From contig CAWBXO010000001.1 of assembly GCA_963792785.1 (NCBI GenBank), positions 930,001 through 994,000 on the forward strand: DNA of 64,000 bases. The letters run 5' to 3'. Shown one piece after another: positions 57,663 to 64,000 of the stretch. The notes under the pieces are model-generated. The model ran no database searches, was not told the DNA's origin, and saw only the letters and a list, made by a program, of their open reading frames with translations. How positions within the stretch are numbered: position 1 is the first letter of the stretch; each line of letters begins with the position of its first letter. The stretch is from CAWIMX01 sp963792785. Its GTDB lineage: Bacteria > Acidobacteriota > Vicinamibacteria > Vicinamibacterales > CAVVIG01. A program made the position numbers and the translations under genes.

Positions 57663-60497
57663 ATGCGGCGACTCACGTCAGTGCTCGTACTTGCCCTTGC
57701 CGTTGTGGCCGGGCTGCTTGTGCCCGCCACCGCCCACGCGCAGGGCGACCAGGCCAGCATCGTCGGCATCGTGCAGGACTCGTCGGGCGCCGTGATGCCC
57801 GGCGTCACCGTGGAAGCCGCGAGCCCCGCACTCATCGAGCAGGTCCGCACCGTCGTCAGCGACGTGAACGGCCGCTACGCGATCGTCAACCTGCGGCCCG
57901 GCACCTATTCGGTCAACTTTTCGCTCCAGGGATTCCGTGCCGTGCGCCGTGAGGGCATCCTCCTCGAGGGCGCGTTCGCCGCGACGGTCAACGCCACGCT
58001 CCAGGTCGGCTCGGTGGAGGAGACAATCACGGTGACGGGCTCCTCGCCGGTGGTCGACCTGCAGAACACGCGCGCGCAGGTGGTCGTGAACCAGGACATC
58101 CTGCAGGCGCTGCCCGTGATGCGCTCGATCCAGGACCAGGCGAACCTCGTGCCGGGCGTCGTCTCGCACAGCACGTCGGCCGGCCAGATCCTCTCGGACT
58201 TCTACATCAACTCGATGCAGGCCCGCGGCTCGAGCGACCAGCACATCACGTTCGACGGGATGCATGGCGGCAACATGCTGCTCGGCTCGGGCACGCAGGC
58301 GATCGCCGGCGGCGTGAACGAGCTCGGCCAGGCGGAGATGGTCTACGACGTGGGCGCCCACACCGCCGAGTACGCGACAGCCGGCGTGCAGATGGACGCG
58401 ATTCCCAAGGACGGCGGCAACCGCTTCCAGGGCACCTACCGCTTCTTCGGGTCGCAGCATGCGCTGCAGAGCAGCAATCTGAACGACACGCTGAGGGCCG
58501 CAGGCATCACCGCGGTCAACCAGCTCGACTTCAACTGGGACAGCAACATCGCCTACGGCGGTCCGATTCGCCGCAACAAGATGTGGTTCTTCACGGCCTT
58601 CGAGCTGTCGCAGTTCAACACGCTCGTCGCCAACGTCTACTTCGCCGACGGCACGCAGGCCGACACGGGCGGCGGCGTCAAGCCGAACGGCACCGCGCGC
58701 ATCACGTCGCAGTTGAGCGACAAGGACAAGTTCTCCTTCGCCTACAACAACACGACGAGCCTCACCGAGCGCTACGACTTCAATTCCACGACGACGCCCG
58801 AGGCCGGCCTCCGCGTGCGCTCGCCGATCAACTACACGGGCATCGCCAAGTGGACGCGGACGGCAACGAGCCGCCTCCTGATCGAGGCCGGTGAATCGAT
58901 CTCGGCCTCGACCTACATCTGGGAGTACCAGCCCGAAGTCGGCCCCTTCGACGTGTCGCACTACGAGCTGGCGACGGGCGTCACGACGGTGGCGTCGGGC
59001 ATCGCGCCGGTCGGTGAGTTCAACCGGAGCTTCAACAGCGTCGCGAACGTGTCGTACGTCACCGGCTCGCACGCGCTCAAGACCGGCGTCAGCTTCACGA
59101 CCGGCCGCAACACGACGACCGTCGAGCCGCACGGCGACATCGTGCGCCTCATCACGCTGGGCGGACGCGCGAGCAGCGTGACGATCCGCAACTCGCCGGT
59201 CACCGGCCGCGAGCACCTGAATGCCGACTTCGGCGCCTACGCGCAGGACAAGTGGACGCGGAACCGGCTCACGGTGAACGTCGGCGGTCGCCTCGACTAC
59301 CTGAACGCGTCGGTGCCCGACGAGACGGCGCCGGCCGGGCGCTTCGTGCCGGCCCGCGAATCCGCCTTGATCTCGTGCCTCCCGTGCTGGACCGACTGGT
59401 CCATCCGCGCCGGCGCGACGTACGACCTGTTCGGCAACGGCCGGACGGCGCTGAAGGTCAGCGTCGGCAAGTACATGACGTCGGCGCTCCTCAACGTCGC
59501 CCAGGCGGTGAACCCGATTCGCAGCCAGTCGGAGACGCGGTCGTGGACCGACCTCGACGGCAACGGGACGGCGCTCAACACCGACGGCACGCTCCAGTCG
59601 GCCGAGGTCGGGCCGGCGCGCAACGTCAACTTCGGGACGCCCGCGGGCGCCACGCGCTTCGATACCGATACGCCTCGGCCGACCAACTGGGAGGAGGCGG
59701 TGTCGGTGACGCAGGAGGTGCGCAACGGCATCGCCGTCACCGGCGGCTACTACCGCCGGACCTTCCAGCACCTCAGCATGACGCGCAACCTCGCCGTGGA
59801 TCCGGTGACGGGTTACACGCCGTTCACGATCACGGCGCCGACCGACCCGAACCTGCCGGGCGGCGGCGGCGAAGTCATCACGATGTACAACCTGGTCCCG
59901 GCGCTGCTCGGCGCCTCTGATTCGGTGAGCACGTTCTCCGACAGCAACACGCAGGTGTACAACGGTGTCGAGTTCAGCGTGAACGCGCGCCTGGCCCACG
60001 GCGGGTTCCTGCTCGGCGGCATCACGACGGAGCGGACGGCCACCAACACGTGCGACGTGGCCAATCCGAACAGCCTCCGCTTCTGCGATCACACACCGCC
60101 GTTCCGGACGCTCTACAAGCTGTCGGGCGGGTACACGCTGCCCTACGACATCCAGCTGAGCGGCTCGCTCCAGGCCATTCCGGGCAGCGACATCGGCGCC
60201 ACCTACTCGTTCAACAGCGCCGTGGCCGGCGTGCCGCTGACCGGCGGCGGCAGCCTCAGCGTGCAGCTCATCGAGCCGGACACGAAGTTCTACGACTACA
60301 ACACCCAGCTCGACCTCCGCGTCGCCCGGACGTTCCGGTTCAGCACGCGGCGGTTCCAGGCGTACATGGATATCTTCAACATCCTCAACGCGTCGACCGT
60401 GGTCTCGTTGAACCAGACCTACGGCGGCGCCTGGCTCAACCCGCTCGTCGTGATGCAGGCCCGCCGCCTGCAGTTCGGCGGGCGATTCGACTTCTAG
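57663..60497 (+). CDS. Oar-like TonB-dependent receptor with carboxypeptidase-regulatory domain
   Basis: This 944-residue outer-membrane receptor has a GGAGGA SD and a signal peptide ending ATAHAQG. A carboxypeptidase-regulatory domain (GIVQDSSGAVMPGVTVEAAS) is followed by a plug (NLVPGVVSHSTSAGQ; ITFDGMHGGNML) and a beta-barrel ending LQFGGRFDF with terminal Phe. It is about 140 residues shorter than the receptor at 43 kb and only distantly similar, so they probably carry different ligands. It is followed by a perfect hairpin and then by a LytS/LytTR pair, which may or may not control it. Confidence 0.92.
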   Translation: MRRLTSVLVLALAVVAGLLVPATAHAQGDQASIVGIVQDSSGAVMPGVTVEAASPALIEQVRTVVSDVNGRYAIVNLRPGTYSVNFSLQGFRAVRREGILLEGAFAATVNATLQVGSVEETITVTGSSPVVDLQNTRAQVVVNQDILQALPVMRSIQDQANLVPGVVSHSTSAGQILSDFYINSMQARGSSDQHITFDGMHGGNMLLGSGTQAIAGGVNELGQAEMVYDVGAHTAEYATAGVQMDAIPKDGGNRFQGTYRFFGSQHALQSSNLNDTLRAAGITAVNQLDFNWDSNIAYGGPIRRNKMWFFTAFELSQFNTLVANVYFADGTQADTGGGVKPNGTARITSQLSDKDKFSFAYNNTTSLTERYDFNSTTTPEAGLRVRSPINYTGIAKWTRTATSRLLIEAGESISASTYIWEYQPEVGPFDVSHYELATGVTTVASGIAPVGEFNRSFNSVANVSYVTGSHALKTGVSFTTGRNTTTVEPHGDIVRLITLGGRASSVTIRNSPVTGREHLNADFGAYAQDKWTRNRLTVNVGGRLDYLNASVPDETAPAGRFVPARESALISCLPCWTDWSIRAGATYDLFGNGRTALKVSVGKYMTSALLNVAQAVNPIRSQSETRSWTDLDGNGTALNTDGTLQSAEVGPARNVNFGTPAGATRFDTDTPRPTNWEEAVSVTQEVRNGIAVTGGYYRRTFQHLSMTRNLAVDPVTGYTPFTITAPTDPNLPGGGGEVITMYNLVPALLGASDSVSTFSDSNTQVYNGVEFSVNARLAHGGFLLGGITTERTATNTCDVANPNSLRFCDHTPPFRTLYKLSGGYTLPYDIQLSGSLQAIPGSDIGATYSFNSAVAGVPLTGGGSLSVQLIEPDTKFYDYNTQLDLRVARTFRFSTRRFQAYMDIFNILNASTVVSLNQTYGGAWLNPLVVMQARRLQFGGRFDF

Positions 60498-60517
60498 AGA
60501 CGCACGAATCTGTCAGC

Positions 60518-60552
60518 CCCGCACCCGGATCGTTTCACGATCCGGGTGCGGG
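60518..60552. terminator. 15-bp perfect hairpin after the receptor gene
   Basis: The arms CCCGCACCCGGATCG (60518-60532) and CGATCCGGGTGCGGG (60538-60552) pair perfectly around TTTCA, 20 bp after the receptor stop. There is no T-run, so it may be a weak or factor-aided terminator. Confidence 0.6.
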
Positions 60553-60606
60553 CCCCTTCGCGGCGTCATCGCTTCCTTGGGCTTCTTTCACAGGCTCCGG
60601 CGTCAT

Positions 60607-61704
60607 ATGCACACCATGTCGCCCATGCCGACCACCGACAGCACCCCGCATCCCCGGTGGATCCGGCTTCGGAACACGTTCCTGATCGGCGTGGGCTGCA
60701 GCGTGGCCCTGGCCCTCATCCAGTCGATCAACGTGTACTGGTTTCGCATGGCCCAGCCCAACCCGCGGTTCGGCTGGCTTCTGACCTTCGCCCTCACCCT
60801 GCCATCGTGGCTCGTCATTGCCGTGGCGGCGCCGGTCGTCGTGGCCGCTGCACGGCGATATTCGTTCGAACCACGCAACCGCCTGGCGAGCGTGGCGGTT
60901 CACCTGGGGCTCAGCGTGAGCTTCGGCCTCGCTCATCTGGCGGTGATGAGCGCCACCTATGCGCTGGCGAGGGCGAATCCCGTCACCTGGGACGTCCTTC
61001 AACGCTATTTCGGCGTCGCGTTCCGCTACCTGTTTCTCTGGGAGATCCTGAGCTACTGGGCCATCGTCGGCATCTACTTCGGCATCCACTCGTCGAACGC
61101 CCGCCGGCGCCTGGCGGAGGCCCAGCTCTCGACGCTGCGGGCGCAGCTCAACCCGCACTTCCTCTTCAACGCGATGAACGCCATCTCGACGCTCGCGCTT
61201 CGGGGCGATCACGCGGCCGTGGTCGAAACCATCGGCCGGCTGAGCGACCTGCTGCGCGCGTCGCTCGACGGCGAGGCGGAGGAAGTGACGCTCGCGCAGG
61301 AGGTTGAGTTCTTCGACAGCTACATGGCGATTCAGCGCGTGCGGTTCCAGGATCGACTGTGCGTCAAGCAGTCGTTCGATCCCGACACGCTCCACAGCCT
61401 CGTGCCGTACATGATGCTGCAGCCGATTGTGGAGAACGCCGTCAAATACGGCATCAACGCCAAGCGCGAGGCCGGGACGATCTCGGTCAGCGCCGTCCGC
61501 CACCGCAACTCGCTGCTGATCGAAGTGCAGGACGACGGCCCCGGCTTTCCGCCGGGCGGCCCGCGCGAAGGCATCGGCCTCGGCAACACCCGCGCGCGGC
61601 TCGAGGCGCTGTACGGCGGCTCGCATCGGTTCGAGCTCTCGACCTCGCCCGACGGCGGCGCCTCGGTTCGCATCACCATCCCGTTCCGCGAGGGAGCCGC
61701 CTGA
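60607..61704 (+). CDS. LytS/YehU-type sensor histidine kinase
   Basis: This membrane histidine kinase has about four transmembrane helices in the first ~170 residues (LIGVGCSVALALIQSINVYW; LLTFALTLPSWLVIAVAAPV). A His_kinase domain follows with the H-box LRAQLNPHFLFNAMNAISTL, and the ATPase part has MMLQPIVENAVKYGINAK (N-box) and DDGPGFPPGG. It is the sensor partner of the LytTR regulator that follows with overlapping TGATG. There is no extracytoplasmic sensor domain of note. I favour the ATG at 60607; upstream TTG codons are possible. Confidence 0.93.
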   Translation: MHTMSPMPTTDSTPHPRWIRLRNTFLIGVGCSVALALIQSINVYWFRMAQPNPRFGWLLTFALTLPSWLVIAVAAPVVVAAARRYSFEPRNRLASVAVHLGLSVSFGLAHLAVMSATYALARANPVTWDVLQRYFGVAFRYLFLWEILSYWAIVGIYFGIHSSNARRRLAEAQLSTLRAQLNPHFLFNAMNAISTLALRGDHAAVVETIGRLSDLLRASLDGEAEEVTLAQEVEFFDSYMAIQRVRFQDRLCVKQSFDPDTLHSLVPYMMLQPIVENAVKYGINAKREAGTISVSAVRHRNSLLIEVQDDGPGFPPGGPREGIGLGNTRARLEALYGGSHRFELSTSPDGGASVRITIPFREGAA

Positions 61705-62471
61705 TGTCCGCGGTTCGCGTGATTGTCGTGGACGACGAGCCCCTGGCGCGCGAGGCGGTCCGGCTGGGCCTGCGCGCCGAGCCGGACATGGTCGTCGTCG
61801 GCGAGGCCGCCAACGGCGTCGACGCCGTTCAACTTGTCAAGGAGAAGAAGCCCGACGTTGCCTTCCTCGACGTGCAGATGCCGGAAATGGATGGCTTTCA
61901 GGTGCTCGAGAGCGCCGCGCCGGTGCACCTGCCGATCGTCGTGTTCGTCACCGCCTACGATCGCTACGCGCTGCAGGCCTTCGACGCGCATGCGCTCGAC
62001 TACCTGCTCAAGCCCTTCACGAGAAGCCGGTTCGCCGCCGCTGTCGATCGGGCGCGCGCCGCCGCGGCGGGCACCGGGCCGGGAGACGGGAGCCGGCGTC
62101 TTCGCGCGCTGCTCGACGAGCGGCAGCGGATCGCGGCGGCCGCCGGCCTCGGCCACCTGATCCGCTTCGCCGTCAAGACCCGAAGGGGCCTGGTGCTCGT
62201 CAAGGTCGACGACATCGACTGGATCGAGTCGAACGCGAACTACGCGCGCCTGCACGTCGGCAACGAATCGCACCTGGTGCGAATGACCATGGGCGAGATG
62301 GAGCAGCGCCTGGATCCCGCCCGCTTCGCGCGCATCCACCGGTCGACGATCGTCCAGACGAACCGCATCGCGTCGATCGCGCCCGTCTGGCACGGCGACT
62401 ACACGGTCACGCTCAGGGACGGCACGACGCTGAGGCTCTCGCGCAACTACCGCGTCCGGCTGCAGCAGTGA
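61704..62471 (+). CDS. LytTR-family response regulator
   Basis: This 255-residue regulator has an N-terminal receiver (VRVIVVDDEPLAREAVRLGL; phospho-acceptor Asp in VAFLDVQMPEMDG; YLLKPFTRSRF). A C-terminal LytTR DNA-binding domain follows (VKVDDIDWIESNANYARLHV; FARIHRSTIVQTNRIASI). Its start overlaps the kinase stop, so the two are translated together. LytTR regulators bind pairs of short direct repeats. Targets here are unknown, but the adjacent receptor and secreted genes are candidates. A small GGGGAC/GTCCCC hairpin (62475-62493) follows. Confidence 0.94.
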   Translation: MSAVRVIVVDDEPLAREAVRLGLRAEPDMVVVGEAANGVDAVQLVKEKKPDVAFLDVQMPEMDGFQVLESAAPVHLPIVVFVTAYDRYALQAFDAHALDYLLKPFTRSRFAAAVDRARAAAAGTGPGDGSRRLRALLDERQRIAAAAGLGHLIRFAVKTRRGLVLVKVDDIDWIESNANYARLHVGNESHLVRMTMGEMEQRLDPARFARIHRSTIVQTNRIASIAPVWHGDYTVTLRDGTTLRLSRNYRVRLQQ

Positions 62472-62574
62472 CAGGGGGACGCGGCTGGTCCCCGACAGGC
62501 TCGCCCCGTCCCAAATGAATTGTCGGCGCCGCACCCTCTTGATACCGTAGGCACGCCAATCGGAGGAGACCACC

Positions 62575-63255
62575 ATGGACGCCCAGCACCACGCCCGCCG
62601 GCTCACCCGCGCTACCGCCCTGGCGCTAGCGGTCGTGCTGCCCGCGGCCGCGGCGGCCGCGCAGAATACGCGGCCCGCGCCGACCCCGCGCCCCGCGCAG
62701 AGACCGGCGGAGCCGGCCCCGACCGTGGACAAGCCAACGGAAACGAGCACGAACCTCCCCGGGCACCCGAGCCCGCCGCAGCCGACGCAGGAGCAGGCGC
62801 TCGACTACTTCCTCGGCTCCTGGACCTTCGAGTGGGTCGGCCGGGAGAGCCCGCTCACGATGGGTCCCCGCACGGGCACAGTGGAATTCACGCGTCTCGG
62901 CGACACGCCGTTCGCGTCGATGCACACGGCCGGCACGGTGGACGGCGGCGGCCCGTATGCGGAAACGGGCGTGGTGGGCTGGAGCGACACGGGGAAGATC
63001 CTGGCGGTCCACGAGCGGCTGGCGACGGGCGTCGACATGCTGAGCCTCGGCGACTGGTCGTCGCCGCTCTCGATCCGTTTCCAGACCGAGCCGGTGCAGA
63101 CGGACGGACACACGGTCCGCCTGCGCCGCGTCTACAGCGTCATCTCCGGAGAGTCGTTCACCGTCACCGACGAGCTCTCGACCGACGGCGGCGCGTTTCA
63201 ACGCCTCGGCACCGGCCGGTTCAACAAGAGCGTGCCCTCCGGCGGACGGCCCTGA
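62575..63255 (+). CDS. Secreted DUF1579-like (lipocalin-type) hypothetical protein
   Basis: This 226-residue protein has an SD (GGAGGAG) and a signal peptide ending AAAAAQN. A Pro/Ala/Thr-rich linker (residues ~30-70) precedes a beta-rich domain with ALDYFLGSWTFEWVGRES and GRTGTVEFTRLGD-like blocks (seen as RTGTVEFTRLGDTPFASM). The FLGSW-E pattern is typical of lipocalin-like DUF1579 proteins; the assignment is tentative. No catalytic residues are apparent. It stands 100 bp after the LytTR gene. Confidence 0.65.
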   Translation: MDAQHHARRLTRATALALAVVLPAAAAAAQNTRPAPTPRPAQRPAEPAPTVDKPTETSTNLPGHPSPPQPTQEQALDYFLGSWTFEWVGRESPLTMGPRTGTVEFTRLGDTPFASMHTAGTVDGGGPYAETGVVGWSDTGKILAVHERLATGVDMLSLGDWSSPLSIRFQTEPVQTDGHTVRLRRVYSVISGESFTVTDELSTDGGAFQRLGTGRFNKSVPSGGRP

Positions 63256-63318
63256 CCAACCACGCGGCGGCCACGCGCGGATGCGCATAGAGGAATTGGG
63301 CTCAGCAGGGAGGTCTAC

Positions 63319-64000
63319 ATGCGCGGCGGTCTTCGATTGGCTGGGCTCCTGAGCGCCGGGATCGGCGTGGCGCTTCTCGCGGCCGTGATCTCCGGACAGT
63401 CTCAGACCCGGCAGTCGATCGCGAGCGAGAAGGTGTCGGCAACGCGGCAAACGCCGTCGGGCCACCCCGACTTGCAGGGAACGTGGAGCGCGGCGACCCT
63501 GACTCGGCTCGAACGTCCCGAGAGCGCCGGCGGCAGACTCGAGCTGACGAAGGAGGAGGCCGCGGCGATCGCGCGAAACGAGCGCGAGCGAGTCGACGCG
63601 GACGCGGAGCCGAGTCGTCCCGACCGGTCCGCGCCCACCGCGGGTGGAAACGTGGGCGGCTACAACCAATCCTTCTTCGACCGCGGATCGTCGGCCGTCA
63701 TGATCAACGGGACGTATCGATCGTCGATCATCGTCGATCCGCCCGATGGCAAGGTCCCGGCCATGACTCCCGAGGGGCAGGCGAGAGACGCCGCCCTGGG
63801 AGGGCCCGCGACCAGACCTGACGTGGTCGAGCGGGTGCAGGGGCGGGGCGCGTCCGAGCCCGAGGCGAACTACGAAAATCCCGAGCAACGTCCACTCTCG
63901 GAGCGCTGCATCCTGGGGTTCGGATGGACGTCGGGGACGCCGTTCCTCCCGAACTACAACTACAACAACGGCAAGCAGATCGTGCAGACGCCAGACACCG
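63319..64000 (+). CDS. Secreted protein of the NPEQRPLSER family, N-terminal part (cut by window edge)
   Basis: From the ATG at 63319 (SD GGGAGG) the frame runs to the window edge, 227 residues so far. The signal peptide is LAGLLSAGIGVALLAAVISG. TPSGHPDLQGTWSAATLTRL, GGNVGGYNQSFFDRGSSAVM and NPEQRPLSERCILGFG match the gene at 53413-54513 block for block, so this is a second family member. The order after it is not visible. Function unknown. Confidence 0.82.
   Translation, partial: MRGGLRLAGLLSAGIGVALLAAVISGQSQTRQSIASEKVSATRQTPSGHPDLQGTWSAATLTRLERPESAGGRLELTKEEAAAIARNERERVDADAEPSRPDRSAPTAGGNVGGYNQSFFDRGSSAVMINGTYRSSIIVDPPDGKVPAMTPEGQARDAALGGPATRPDVVERVQGRGASEPEANYENPEQRPLSERCILGFGWTSGTPFLPNYNYNNGKQIVQTPDT

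Noticed and set aside
62475..62493. GGGGAC/GTCCCC hairpin after the LytTR gene as a firm terminator
   Set aside because: Only six base pairs and no T-run; kept as a weak possibility within the gene entry.

Overview
The window is about 64 kb of very GC-rich bacterial DNA, by eye near 70% G+C. It most likely comes from an Acidobacteriota genome, plausibly class Vicinamibacteria. The pointers are two acidobacterial-type VWFA-related secreted proteins, two large Oar-like TonB-dependent receptors with an N-terminal carboxypeptidase-regulatory domain, a reaction-centre-type c-cytochrome, LytS/LytTR signalling and many secreted proteins of unknown function. No marker gene in the window settles the taxonomy, so the assignment is inference.

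Region by region. 0-13 kb (mostly minus strand): valyl-tRNA synthetase (cut by the window edge), a response regulator, both subunits of a B12-dependent acyl-CoA mutase, glutamate dehydrogenase (+), two VWFA-related proteins, acyl-CoA dehydrogenase, a HIT protein, an IHF/HU protein and ribosomal protein S1. 13-25 kb: a DUF6335-like protein with a histone-like tail, cmk, rluB, scpB-scpA-trpS-M50 protease-uvrC in one tightly coupled minus-strand run, a CDP-alcohol phosphatidyltransferase, Ku, tdk, efp and a DegP-like protease. 25-36 kb: thrC; a sulfur-assimilation operon (siroheme synthesis plus sulfite/nitrite reductase) preceded by a polycysteine leader peptide and an intrinsic terminator; then mpg, a HEAT-repeat protein and uvrA. 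36-42 kb: MarR, cytochrome c, cupin, tRNA-Thr with a decayed integration locus beside it, a cNMP-domain/PilB-GspE fusion, a monoheme lipoprotein and a repeat-rich non-coding stretch. 42-64 kb: accessory, mostly secreted functions: S1/P1 nuclease, two TonB receptors, a persulfide dioxygenase-rhodanese, a sialidase-like protein, a c-cytochrome/HupE/anchor module, a minus-strand set of secreted unknowns, a cytochrome-TPR protein and a LytS/LytTR pair.

How genes work together. The clearest regulatory unit is at 27.3-30.8 kb. A canonical promoter starts a probable leaderless mRNA whose first codons spell a Cys-rich peptide (five Cys in six codons). A hairpin plus T-run then ends exactly at the start codon of the first siroheme gene. 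This fits cysteine-responsive attenuation of cysteine supply. A second, genome-style feature is a series of intergenic inverted-repeat arrays. Each is built from its own short word (GGTGCTG, CACGAAGG, AGTCGCAAGTC, CCTACCCGAC and others) and each sits at the 3' end of a gene. Several spill into coding sequence, where they supply stop codons, a signal-peptide region and an insertion in UvrC.

Three conserved genes (trpS, uvrA and the cytochrome-TPR gene) each carry one extra base that breaks the frame. I treat these as probable assembly errors until raw reads say otherwise.
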